This document shows, in pieces, positions 53,072-61,385 of a stretch of DNA of 64,000 bases. The position numbers and the translations under genes are program-made. Location: positions 3,162,001 to 3,226,000 of the forward strand of contig NZ_AP021881.1 of NCBI RefSeq assembly GCF_009937995.1, read 5' to 3'. Each line of letters opens with the position of its first letter. Within the stretch, counting starts at the first letter, position 1. Source of the DNA: Sulfuriferula nivalis. GTDB taxonomy: Bacteria; Pseudomonadota; Gammaproteobacteria; Burkholderiales; Sulfuriferulaceae. Under the pieces are notes generated by a model, which saw only the letters and a program-made list of their open reading frames with translations, was not told the DNA's origin and ran no database searches.

Positions 53072-53608
53072 ATGTACCAAGAAGTCCTCAAATTCTGGTT
53101 TACGGAGACTGCTCCAAAAATGTGGTGGGCAACTGATCCGTCCTTCGATGAACTGCTCAGGCTGCGCTTTGGCGATCTGCTTCTTCAAGCCAAACGCTGT
53201 GAGGTATATGAGTGGCGCGATACGCCGCAAGGACGACTCGCAGAGATTATTGTTCTGGATCAGTTTTCAAGAAATATCTACCGCAACACACCAGCGTCTT
53301 TTGCCCAGGACCCTATGGCTCTGGCTTTGGCTCAGGAAGCTGTGCGCCTGCAGGTGCACTCTCAGTTGCCGCCAACTGAGCGCAGCTTCTTGTTGCTTCC
53401 ATATATGCACAGCGAATCCAAGCAAATTCATGTGCTAGCCGAACAGCTCTACCGTGAGTTTGCGCCTGCGGGTAATTATGAATTTGAGCTGAAGCACAAA
53501 GCGATTATTGACCGCTTCGGGCGTTACCCACATAGAAACTCTATTCTTGGGCGAGTCTCAACTGAGGAAGAAGTGGAGTTCCTGAAGCAGCCGGGGTCGA
53601 GCTTTTGA
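53072..53608 (+). CDS. DUF924-family protein
   Basis: This 178-residue protein matches DUF924: EVLKFWFTETAPKMWWATDP, EIIVLDQFSRNIYRNTP, LLLPYMHSESKQIHVLAEQL and FGRYPHRNSILGRVSTEEE. The family has a TPR-like helical fold and no known activity. It starts 27 bp after a degenerate attC-like box with AGGAG upstream, so it may be a former cassette gene. It could equally be a chromosomal gene. Confidence 0.85.
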   Translation: MYQEVLKFWFTETAPKMWWATDPSFDELLRLRFGDLLLQAKRCEVYEWRDTPQGRLAEIIVLDQFSRNIYRNTPASFAQDPMALALAQEAVRLQVHSQLPPTERSFLLLPYMHSESKQIHVLAEQLYREFAPAGNYEFELKHKAIIDRFGRYPHRNSILGRVSTEEEVEFLKQPGSSF

Positions 53609-53680
53609 GCGCTGCGGACTTGCAAAGCTGTATAACTGTCACCAGTCATAAACGTTATGCAATAAGTATTAAGGAGTTTT

Positions 53681-54232
53681 ATGGGTAAGCAATACGAATC
53701 ACTTTCTGAGTCATTAGTTGAGTTTATCAATGAACAGAAGATCTTTTTTGTGGGCACGGCAACGGCTGATAGTCGGGTCAATGTTTCTCCCAAGGGGATG
53801 GATACGCTACGCGTCTTAAATGATAAACGGGTAATCTGGCTTAATTTGACGGGTAGCGGAAACGAAAGCGCCGCACACGTTCAGCTGAGCCCGCGCATGA
53901 CCATTTTGTTTTGTGCATTTGAAGGACCGCCGCTTATTCTTCGGCTTTATGGGACTGCAAGAGTTGTTCATCATGGAGACGATGATTGGGAAGCGCTTTT
54001 TTCGCAATTCAAGCCATTACCCGGCGCCCGCCAGATATTTGATCTTGCCATTGATCTGGTGCAAACCTCTTGTGGCATGGCTGTCCCCTATTTCTCCCAC
54101 ATGGGAGATCGTGAGTTGCTCTCTGACTGGGCTGTAAAAAAGGGTGATGAAGGTTTGAAGCAGTACTGGGAGGACAAAAACCAAATAAGCCTGGATGGTA
54201 TTCCCACGCACATTGTTGCCAAAAGCAGTTAA
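53681..54232 (+). CDS. PNPOx-like flavin-binding protein
   Basis: This 183-residue protein has the split-barrel pyridoxamine-phosphate-oxidase-like fold: INEQKIFFVGTATADSRVNV, SPKGMDTLRVL, VIWLNLTGSGNESAAH and ILFCAFEGPPLILRLYGTAR. These proteins bind FMN or F420; substrate unknown. AAGGAGTTTT precedes the start. The 182 bp after it contain no gene. Confidence 0.85.
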   Translation: MGKQYESLSESLVEFINEQKIFFVGTATADSRVNVSPKGMDTLRVLNDKRVIWLNLTGSGNESAAHVQLSPRMTILFCAFEGPPLILRLYGTARVVHHGDDDWEALFSQFKPLPGARQIFDLAIDLVQTSCGMAVPYFSHMGDRELLSDWAVKKGDEGLKQYWEDKNQISLDGIPTHIVAKSS

Positions 54233-54414
54233 TCCAGCATTATTAAGTTGTGCAAGGTCGCTACTGATGCAGTCTATCTTTGGTAACTGATTGTAAGCTT
54301 GCATCACCCTTTTCAGCATAAGGGTTGCTTACTAAAATTGTCTTTCGCCCATAACAATAGTCGAGCGTGCTCATGCTATGCTTAACCTGTGTCTCACTCA
54401 CTGACAGGTTATTC

Positions 54415-55128
54415 ATGAACGCTGAACTCACTAATCAAACTGTTATTGTCGTTGGTGGTACTTCTGGTATGGGTCTCGCCATTGCTCGTTTGGCCATTTC
54501 ACGTGGTGCTTCCGTTACTGTCGCCAGTCGCTCGCCCGACAAGGTTGTGGCTGTGGCGTCGGAGCTTGGTGCAGTAGGTGTGCCTCTTGATACTACGGAT
54601 GAGGCTTCAGTCCGCGAATTTTTCGCAGCAGTTGGGCCTTTGGACCATCTAGTCGTTACCGGTAGTTCTGTTCGTACCGGTACGCTTAAGGACGCTCCGC
54701 TGGAGGATGGTGAATTCACGTTTCGCAGTAAATTTTTCGGGCCATATTTGTGCGCCAAATATGCCCAGATGAAACCTACCGGTTCGATCACGTTCTTCTC
54801 TGGCATCCTGTCCCGTCGTCCCGGTCATAATGATGCTGTACTCGCTGGTGTAAACGCTGCCGTTGAGGCGATGGGTCGTGCTTTGGCTCGCGATCTTGCA
54901 CCTGTTCGCGTCAACACTGTTTCTCCGGGCATGACTCGTGGGACGAGTGCTTATCTTTCCATGCCCGAGGCTGCTCGCGAGGGGATGTATACTTCCATTG
55001 CATCCAATTTGCCAGTCGGTCGTGTTGGCACCGCCGATGATATCGCAGCTGCTACACTGATGTTGATGACGAACGGGTTTATAACAGGTGTTACGCTTGA
55101 TGTAGATGGAGGGGGCGTTCTGGTCTGA
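54415..55128 (+). CDS. Short-chain dehydrogenase/reductase
   Basis: This 237-residue SDR starts at ATG 54415 (MNAELTNQTVIVVGGTSGMG); the reading from 54367 includes a non-coding leader. The dinucleotide-binding GGTSGMGLAIA, the conserved NAAVEAMGRALARDL helix and C-terminal GVTLDVDGGGVL are present. The catalytic YxxxK Tyr is not evident; the region reads RPGHNDAVLAGVNAA. Activity may therefore be altered. It stands alone between weakly conserved neighbours. Confidence 0.82.
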   Translation: MNAELTNQTVIVVGGTSGMGLAIARLAISRGASVTVASRSPDKVVAVASELGAVGVPLDTTDEASVREFFAAVGPLDHLVVTGSSVRTGTLKDAPLEDGEFTFRSKFFGPYLCAKYAQMKPTGSITFFSGILSRRPGHNDAVLAGVNAAVEAMGRALARDLAPVRVNTVSPGMTRGTSAYLSMPEAAREGMYTSIASNLPVGRVGTADDIAAATLMLMTNGFITGVTLDVDGGGVLV

Positions 55129-55205
55129 ATTTGACCAACACCTCTGGCTATCAATGCGCGAGCATGTTGAATTCGATCCTTTCCATATTGAGGTATCGCT
55201 CAAAA

Positions 55206-55397
55206 ATGAATTGGCTTTCTAGAATATTGCATCCAAAATCGAAAGTTGCCAATAAGTCCCTAAGTTATTGGAGGTCGGAGCTCACTACCCGGCCTGATTG
55301 GGCATTGGAGAATATCATTGTGAATCCAGGTGAATTCACGGTCGAAATGAGGATGGCTGCACGGGAAATTCTTGCTCAGAGAAAATCCAGCGCCTGA
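55206..55397 (+). CDS. Small hypothetical protein
   Basis: This 63-residue protein starts at ATG 55206 (MNWLSRILHPKSKVANKSL). It is basic, with TTRPDWALENIIVNPGEFT and a helical end (EMRMAAREILAQRKSSA). No family is recognised and no strong ribosome site is visible, so it is only a fair candidate. It follows the SDR gene by 77 bp. Confidence 0.45.
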   Translation: MNWLSRILHPKSKVANKSLSYWRSELTTRPDWALENIIVNPGEFTVEMRMAAREILAQRKSSA

Positions 55398-55465
55398 CTC
55401 GAGGTTTCCATCACTGCATTTCTGGAAATGCAGGTAGAGAGAAGCGAGATCAGGGTCTAGCTTGG

Positions 55466-56551
55466 TTACTCCTCGGTTTCATAAGGCCAGTCTCTGAACC
55501 CGCCTTCCAGTGTTTGTACATCAAACCCTGCCTGGGTTAGCCGCAGGGCAGCGACTGAGCTGCGATTGCCGGAGTAGCAATAGATGATATAGCGCTGTGT
55601 TGGATCTAATTCTGCAATGCGTTTTCTTAATTCAAACAGGGGGATAAGTTGTGCTCCTGGCAGGCGGCCGTATTCATACTCTTCTTCGGAGCGGACATCG
55701 ATAAGTTTATATCCAGTTTCCAGCATGGTTTTGGCCACTTTGGCATTGACCGCTTTAATCATTTGTTTGCTGATTAACCAGTCAAAATCTTCTTTGCCCA
55801 AGGTGAGTAAGCTGCCATCCTCTATCATACGTACGGTTTCACTACGGGTTTTGCCAGAAATGAGGGCTTCGCAGCCGAAAGCATCACCTTCGCCGATGTC
55901 AGCGGATTTTTGCATCTTGCCATCAATAGCGCTGGGCTGCCAAACTTCGGCATGTCCGCTAGTGATAATATAGAATGCATCTCCATTTTCACCGTGTTTC
56001 ACGACCTCTTCACCGGCTTTGACTTCTATGGGGCGCATGCGCTCAAAGGCGGCTTCTACACTTTCCCAAGGCAGCCGGCGGAAAACAAGCGAATTTCGTA
56101 CGCGTTCCATACGTTGACGGACTTCAGCTTCATCTTCACTCATGTTGCTGATAACCACATCCCAAGAAATCAGGCGGTCTATCACTTGCCGCTCTACATG
56201 GCAGATGATGGTGTTTTCACGTGCCAGCAGGGTTACGGCACCATCATTTTTGGATAAAATCAAAGGCTGTTTAGGTGTGCTCTGCAAAGATTGAATGGCG
56301 CCATTACGAATGACATCAACTTGGCCTTCCAGCACAAACAGGCAGTCACTTCCTTGATCTATCCGCATTTGGAACAGTTCACCTGTATGTAACTCTACAA
56401 ATCGAACCAGATTAACCAGTTCGGACAGGCGCTCCTCGGATAACAGATTGAATGGTTGATAATGATGTATCAGCGCATCCATCATCCTGTCCATTTTGAG
56501 ATTTTTTATGGAGATGGCATTAACTTTGATAGGCATTTCGTGCTGACTCAT
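55466..56551 (-). CDS. Twin cyclic-nucleotide-binding domains plus rhodanese
   Basis: This 361-residue soluble protein has a first cNMP-binding-like domain (about 35-130), a second better conserved one (about 165-260: GEEVVKHGENGDAFYIITSG, GEGDAFGCEALISGKTRS) and a C-terminal rhodanese domain (about 275-355) with the active-site loop CYSGNRSS. GGAGACAATAA precedes the ATG. The design suggests signal-gated sulfur transfer or sensing. No helix-turn-helix is seen, so it is not a CRP-type regulator. Confidence 0.86.
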   Translation of the reverse strand: MSQHEMPIKVNAISIKNLKMDRMMDALIHHYQPFNLLSEERLSELVNLVRFVELHTGELFQMRIDQGSDCLFVLEGQVDVIRNGAIQSLQSTPKQPLILSKNDGAVTLLARENTIICHVERQVIDRLISWDVVISNMSEDEAEVRQRMERVRNSLVFRRLPWESVEAAFERMRPIEVKAGEEVVKHGENGDAFYIITSGHAEVWQPSAIDGKMQKSADIGEGDAFGCEALISGKTRSETVRMIEDGSLLTLGKEDFDWLISKQMIKAVNAKVAKTMLETGYKLIDVRSEEEYEYGRLPGAQLIPLFELRKRIAELDPTQRYIIYCYSGNRSSVAALRLTQAGFDVQTLEGGFRDWPYETEE

Positions 56552-56740
56552 TTATTGTCTCCTGAATAATTTTTAATTATATTGGTATAGAAATTTTAGC
56601 CATTACGTTGTATATCACTATAGGCTTGAATAGCTTATGGTGTAAAGGTTGGTATAGGTTGTTTATAAGAAAAATTGTGGGTGAGTGCAGGGCTGGAAAT
56701 TTTTGTATATTTAAGTTTAATTTTAATATCAGGAGGCGCA

Positions 56741-57325
56741 ATGGGAACAGGTCGGCTGGAAGCGTTTAGTGATGGTGTAATTGCGGTTGTTATCACGATT
56801 ATGGTGCTGGAAATGAAGGTGCCACATGGTGAGAGTCTGGCAGCGTTGATGGAAATTCTCCCGGTTTTTCTGAGCTACATTCTGAGTTTTATTTATGTAG
56901 GTATTTACTGGAATAATCATCATCATTTACTGCACGCTACTAAAAAAGTGACGGGTGCTATTCTGTGGGCGAATTTACATTTGCTGTTCTGGCTGTCGTT
57001 ATTTCCGTTTGCGACTGGATGGATGGGGGAGAATCATTTTGCAGCCGTTCCTACGGCTGTGTATGGCGTGATTCTGTTTATGGCGGCCGTGGCGTATTGG
57101 CTGTTGCAACGGACGATTATTGCTGCGGAGGGCGATGCATCCGTGCTGAAGCGTGCATTGGGGTATGATTGGAAAGGTAAGGTATCGCCGCTGTTATATG
57201 CGGGAGGTATCGTTGTGTCATTCTGGTCACAGGGGTTGGCTCAGGGGCTGTATGTGCTGGTTGCGCTGATGTGGTTGGTGCCTGATCGTCGTATTGAGCA
57301 TGTTTTGCTGCAAGAAGTTGGCTGA
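56741..57325 (+). CDS. TMEM175-family potassium channel-like protein
   Basis: This 194-residue membrane protein starts at ATG 56741 with AGGAGG just upstream. It has the family signature RLEAFSDGVIAVVITIMVLE and about six helices (FLSYILSFIYVGIYW, LHLLFWLSLFPFATGWM, AVYGVILFMAAVAYWLL). Bacterial TMEM175 proteins form leak potassium channels. The reading from 56675 adds a less likely leader. Confidence 0.85.
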   Translation: MGTGRLEAFSDGVIAVVITIMVLEMKVPHGESLAALMEILPVFLSYILSFIYVGIYWNNHHHLLHATKKVTGAILWANLHLLFWLSLFPFATGWMGENHFAAVPTAVYGVILFMAAVAYWLLQRTIIAAEGDASVLKRALGYDWKGKVSPLLYAGGIVVSFWSQGLAQGLYVLVALMWLVPDRRIEHVLLQEVG

Positions 57326-57376
57326 TATTGTCGTGCAGAGGGGTTTTGTTGTTATTTAAAAGATACAGGAGTCAGT

Positions 57377-57709
57377 ATGAATAAAATGAGCAAAATTATT
57401 GTGCCATTGTGTATCTTATTCGCCTTATGCCATCGTGCGCAGGCGGCTGAGAATGAGTCTGCTGGAGCGAATTCGGATACCAAACCTGGCGTGGTAAATA
57501 AAGTGGAGCACGCAGTCGAGCATGGTACCAAAGCAACGGTCAATGGTATTAAACATGGGGGGAAGGCTGCTGCTGGTGGTTTGAAGCGCGGTGGTGAGGC
57601 TGCCGCTCATGGTATAGAAGTGGGTGTTAAAGCGACCGAAAGAACGACGCGTCGGGTGGTGAATAAAGTGGATGGGAAATCAGATAAGTCGAGTGATGAG
57701 AGTAAGTGA
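57377..57709 (+). CDS. Exported repeat-containing protein
   Basis: This 110-residue protein has a signal peptide (KIIVPLCILFALCHRAQAAE), followed by an imperfect repeat of Ala/Gly/Lys/His units (EHGTKATVNGIKHGGKAAAG, GLKRGGEAAAHGIEVGVKAT) and a Ser/Lys tail. The mature part looks like an amphipathic, basic periplasmic protein. Function unknown. ACAGGAG precedes the start. Confidence 0.65.
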   Translation: MNKMSKIIVPLCILFALCHRAQAAENESAGANSDTKPGVVNKVEHAVEHGTKATVNGIKHGGKAAAGGLKRGGEAAAHGIEVGVKATERTTRRVVNKVDGKSDKSSDESK

Positions 57710-57751
57710 TTTTCATTTCTGCACGATTCACTTTAGCGGTACGGGAATTAC

Positions 57752-58354
57752 ATGAACGATAAGATACGCAGTTTGTTGGCGCAAATGAATACGCTGGAAG
57801 ATGAATTACGTACCGAGCTGCATGAGCAGGAATCACGTATGCTGTTTGAAATCAAAGGTAAGCATGTCGAGTTTGAGCGTGCGGTTAAGCAAGCACACCG
57901 TAAGTTGAAGAAAAATGTCTTTCGCTGGCTAGTGACAAATCGTCCGTGGAATCTGATTACAGGGCCCATTATTTACAGCATGATAGTGCCTTTTCTAATG
58001 ATCGATCTTTTGGTGAGTTTCTATCAATTTACGTGTTTTCCTATTTACCAGATTGCCAAGGTGCGTCGTGCTGACTATCTGGTGTTTGATCGTGGTCAGT
58101 TGCAATATCTCAATTTTGTCGAGAAATTTCATTGCGTATACTGTGAGTATGCGAATGGGTTGATTGCATACATACGCGAAATTCTTGCCAGAACCGAGGC
58201 TTATTTTTGTCCGATCAAGCATGCCCGCAAAGTCCTGGGTTCTCATGAACGCTATGCGTATTTTCTGGATTATGGCGAAGCGGATGATTATGAAACAAAG
58301 CAGGAAGCTTACAGAGTCGCGCTGGGTAAGGCTGACGCCAAAAAATCATCATAG
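57752..58354 (+). CDS. Membrane protein of unknown function
   Basis: This 200-residue protein has an N-terminal coiled coil (LLAQMNTLEDELRTELHEQE), two close hydrophobic segments (PWNLITGPIIYSMIVPFLMI, DLLVSFYQFTCFPIYQI) and a cytoplasmic Cys-containing part (FVEKFHCVYCEYANGL, TEAYFCPIKHARKV). The CVYC and later CPIKH cysteines could bind metal. No family recognised. It precedes the REP-associated transposase gene. Confidence 0.7.
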   Translation: MNDKIRSLLAQMNTLEDELRTELHEQESRMLFEIKGKHVEFERAVKQAHRKLKKNVFRWLVTNRPWNLITGPIIYSMIVPFLMIDLLVSFYQFTCFPIYQIAKVRRADYLVFDRGQLQYLNFVEKFHCVYCEYANGLIAYIREILARTEAYFCPIKHARKVLGSHERYAYFLDYGEADDYETKQEAYRVALGKADAKKSS

Positions 58355-58391
58355 TTCAAGCCATGCATGGGGGATTGGCTATTTTTAGTGG

Positions 58392-58435
58392 GGTCAAGTC
58401 TAACATTCAGACAGGCCGCATGTTATACTTTGACC
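58392..58435. repeat. Inverted repeat in front of the RAYT gene
   Basis: GGTCAAGTCTAACAT (58392-58406) and ATGTTATACTTTGACC (58420-58435) form a near-perfect stem (one bulge, one mismatch) around a 13 nt loop, ending at the transposase start codon. RAYT proteins act on such palindromes, so this is probably their recognition element and also hides the start codon. Confidence 0.7.
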
Positions 58436-59290
58436 ATGGCTAGACCTCTCAGATTAGAATTTTCAGGTGCAATTTATCACGTTACCTCACGCGGTGATCG
58501 GCAGGAGGATATATTCCTGTGCGACGATGACAGGGATGACTGGCTGGAAATATTGGGCATTGTCTGCACTCGTTTTAACTGGGTGGTGCACGCCTATTGC
58601 CAGATGAATAATCATTATCATCTACTGGTGGAAACGGTGGATGGTAACTTATCTCGCGGCATGCGTCAGCTTAATGGTCTGTATACGCAGCGCTTCAATC
58701 GGCGCCATGGCATGGTGGGGCATTTGTTGCAGGGGCGTTATAAGGCGCTACTGGTGCAACGTGAGGCATATTTGCTGGAGTTGTCACGTTATGTGGTATT
58801 GAATCCGCTGCGTGTACATGCGGTGGCGGCACTCGAAGATTGGCGCTGGAGCAGTTATCCTGCAGTTATGGGTATGGCGCCTGTACCCGCGTGGTTAAAT
58901 ACGCAATGGCTGCTCAGTCAGTTTGGGGTTGATCGCAATGTTGCCATTGCTCATTATCAACAGTTTGTTATGGCTGGCATGGGTTACCCTAGTCCGTTAC
59001 TGAATATACGTCATCAACTATTATTGGGTGATAAGGATTTCATTGAGCGTCATTGGCAACCAAAAGATAATGATGTATTCCGTGAAGTATCTAAAGCACA
59101 ACGTAAATCGGTGACGTTGCCACTGTCTGAATACGAGATTCGTAATTCGGACAGAAATGTGGCGATGGCGCAGGCTTATGCTACTGGTGCTTATACCATG
59201 GCAGAGATTGGCCAGCATTTTGGTGTGCATTACATGACGGTGAGTCGCGCAGTGCGTAAGTTTGAGGCGGTGGCCAGAATGGCAACCTGA
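58436..59290 (+). CDS. REP-associated tyrosine transposase (RAYT)
   Basis: This 284-residue protein starts at ATG 58436 (MARPLRLEFSGAIYHVTSRG). The Y1 HUH motif is NNHYHLLVETVDG, with a catalytic Tyr in the NGLYTQRFNRRHG region, and GHLLQGRYKALLV follows. It ends with a DNA-binding helix-turn-helix (YTMAEIGQHFGVHYMTVSRA). A single chromosomal copy with its inverted repeat suggests a domesticated element. Confidence 0.9.
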   Translation: MARPLRLEFSGAIYHVTSRGDRQEDIFLCDDDRDDWLEILGIVCTRFNWVVHAYCQMNNHYHLLVETVDGNLSRGMRQLNGLYTQRFNRRHGMVGHLLQGRYKALLVQREAYLLELSRYVVLNPLRVHAVAALEDWRWSSYPAVMGMAPVPAWLNTQWLLSQFGVDRNVAIAHYQQFVMAGMGYPSPLLNIRHQLLLGDKDFIERHWQPKDNDVFREVSKAQRKSVTLPLSEYEIRNSDRNVAMAQAYATGAYTMAEIGQHFGVHYMTVSRAVRKFEAVARMAT

Positions 59291-59310
59291 TTTTCGTTGA
59301 GCGCAATAAC

Positions 59311-59340
59311 AAAAAACCCGCTAGCAGCGGATTTTTATTT
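59311..59340. terminator. Bidirectional terminator between RAYT and fbp
   Basis: CCGCT (59318-59322) and AGCGG (59326-59330) form a tight stem, flanked by A6 on the left and ATTTTTATTT on the right. It can end both the plus-strand RAYT transcript and the minus-strand fbp transcript. A second small stem, CGCTCA/TGAGCG, lies at 59354-59367. Confidence 0.75.
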
Positions 59341-59391
59341 GGCTAGCCAAACCCGCTCAAATGAGCGAGTTGGACTATTTTCTACCCAGGA

Positions 59392-60399
59392 TTACATGTC
59401 TTTATGATAAGACAAAATCACTTCAACTTCATTTTTAGAGCCCAGGATAACAGGCACACGCTGATGCAGGCCTTCTGGTTGTACATCCAGAATACGTTGA
59501 CGACCTGTGCTGGAAATGCCGCCAGCCTGTTCAACGATAAAGCTCATAGGATTAGCTTCATACATCAAGCGTAATTTACCTGCTTTAGCTGGATCCTTGG
59601 TGTCTTTAGGGTACATGAACACGCCGCCACGGATGATGATGCGGTGTACTTCAGCTACCATGGAAGCAACCCAGCGCATGTTGAAATCACGACCACGAGG
59701 ACCTGTTTTGCCAGCAACACATTCGCGTACATAACGTTGTACTGGTGCTTCCCAGAAACGTTCGTTTGATGCATTGATAGCGAATTCTTTGGTGTCAGGT
59801 GCAATCATCATGTTAGGGTGCGTTAACAGGAATTCACCGATGTTCACATCCAGTGTGAAACCGTTTACGCCGTGACCAGTAGTAATAACCAGCATGGTAG
59901 AAGAACCATACAAAGCGTAACCAGCTGCAACTTGCTGGGTGCCAGGTTGCAGGAATTCAGCGGCAGCAGGTGTAGCTGAATCGCCTTTGTATTCTAAAAT
60001 CGAGAAGATGGTGCCGACAGAAATGTTTACGTCAACGTTGGATGAACCATCCAATGGATCGAAAACGATGAGGTATTTGCCACGTGGGTACTGGCCAGGT
60101 ATGTGATAAACATCGTCCATTTCTTCAGATGCCATCGCGGCCAATTGACCACCACGCTCAGTAGTCTGCATGAAAATTTCGTTGGTGATAACGTCCAGTT
60201 TTTTCTGGGTTTCACCCTGGATGTTTTCAGTATCCAGACTGCCCATGACGCCAGATAGCGCGCCTTTGTTAACTGCAGTCGCAATGACTTTACACGCAGT
60301 AACAACTTGACCCATTAATTCTAACAAGTCAGTTTGGTTGGTATTCAGTTTGCGTTGTTCGTCAGCAAGGAATTGCGTGATTGTGGTTCCGATTTGCAT
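59392..60399 (-). CDS. fbp: Fructose-1,6-bisphosphatase class I
   Basis: This enzyme hydrolyses fructose-1,6-bisphosphate in the Calvin cycle and gluconeogenesis. The 335-residue protein has [20 protein letters not shown], the metal-binding signature, an ASEEMDD loop, and [19 protein letters not shown]. It starts at 60399 with AAAGAGGTAACACC upstream. Although far from cbbLS, it supplies the regeneration phase of CO2 fixation. The class I type matches betaproteobacterial autotrophs. Confidence 0.96.
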   Translation of the reverse strand: MQIGTTITQFLADEQRKLNTNQTDLLELMGQVVTACKVIATAVNKGALSGVMGSLDTENIQGETQKKLDVITNEIFMQTTERGGQLAAMASEEMDDVYHIPGQYPRGKYLIVFDPLDGSSNVDVNISVGTIFSILEYKGDSATPAAAEFLQPGTQQVAAGYALYGSSTMLVITTGHGVNGFTLDVNIGEFLLTHPNMMIAPDTKEFAINASNERFWEAPVQRYVRECVAGKTGPRGRDFNMRWVASMVAEVHRIIIRGGVFMYPKDTKDPAKAGKLRLMYEANPMSFIVEQAGGISSTGRQRILDVQPEGLHQRVPVILGSKNEVEVILSYHKDM

Positions 60400-60479
60400 G
60401 GGTGTTACCTCTTTAAGATTAAAAATGAATTCAATAGTATCCGTAAATTATATCATGAGCTGAGTCAGCCCAAGCGCAA

Positions 60480-61367
60480 CTATTCTTTCGTGCTTAATTG
60501 GTCACCCGGCGCAAAGGTCCAGGTGCGGGTGATGACGACTACATCTGCCTTTTTACGGACATCTTCAGGGAACGGTGCATAAGGCGCTGAGCGGCGGACT
60601 ATGGATACGGCGGCATCATCCAGCACTTTGGAGCCGGAAGAGCGTGTGACCTCAATATCCGATAAGGTGCCATCCGCTTTGATAGATACGCTTAACTGTA
60701 GCTTGCCATATACTTTCTGGCGGCGGGCTTCTTCTGGATAATTCTGGTTGCCGATGCGCTCAACCTTGATGCGCCAGTCTTCTATATATCGTGCAAATAC
60801 GTATTCTTGTGCGCTGGCACCAATAAACAATTTACGTGGGCGCTTCTGATAGGCATCGTATTCCTGTGCAATTTGCGCTTCAAGTTTTGCCATTTCCAGA
60901 CTTTGTTCCAGCAGCGTACCTTTGCCAGACTGGGTTGCTGGTTGTGCAGTCTGCTCAGTTTGCGGATGTCCGTCATGCAGACTGTAATTGGATTTGAGCT
61001 GCGTCATAATTTTGCGTTCCTGCTCTTCCAGCAGTTGCACGCGCTGTTGTGCACTGGCGGCTTCAGATTGGCGCTGGTCATGTGACATTGCCGGTAACGG
61101 GCTTTTGGCGCGTCTGTCATCATCGGTATTGCCACCGCCATCCAGATTAGCTTGCGCCAATGCATCAGCTTTGTGTGGTCGCTTGGCCGATTTGCTGTTC
61201 ACCAATACAACTTCCAGCGGCGGGGTAAACAGATTCATTTCGCTGACAATAGGAAAGCTGAAATGCATCGCCAAGACCAGGCCATGCAGCACCAGCGAAA
61301 GCAATAATGCTGATACAAACATCACGGGTAACCGCAGCGTGGCGGCTAAGTCATTAATTAGTTTCAT
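60480..61367 (-). CDS. tonB: TonB-family energy transducer
   Basis: This 295-residue protein has one N-terminal membrane anchor (VMFVSALLLSLVLHGLVLAM), a long polar spacer with a coiled coil (QRVQLLEEQERKIMTQLKSN) and a C-terminal TonB domain (NYPEEARRQKVYGKLQLSVS, SSGSKVLDDAAVSIVRRSAP). The start at 61367 was chosen over the GTG at 61379. It could energise TonB-dependent receptors such as that at 35224-37161. ExbB/ExbD are not in the window. Confidence 0.87.
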   Translation of the reverse strand: MKLINDLAATLRLPVMFVSALLLSLVLHGLVLAMHFSFPIVSEMNLFTPPLEVVLVNSKSAKRPHKADALAQANLDGGGNTDDDRRAKSPLPAMSHDQRQSEAASAQQRVQLLEEQERKIMTQLKSNYSLHDGHPQTEQTAQPATQSGKGTLLEQSLEMAKLEAQIAQEYDAYQKRPRKLFIGASAQEYVFARYIEDWRIKVERIGNQNYPEEARRQKVYGKLQLSVSIKADGTLSDIEVTRSSGSKVLDDAAVSIVRRSAPYAPFPEDVRKKADVVVITRTWTFAPGDQLSTKE

Positions 61368-61385
61368 TGCATTTCTCACTCAACA

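Noticed and set aside
53631-53660. GTATAAC...GTTATGC between the DUF924 and PNPOx genes as an attC site
   Set aside because: Only about 31 bp, and the R' box has T where a purine is needed. It is a short inverted repeat and not an attC.
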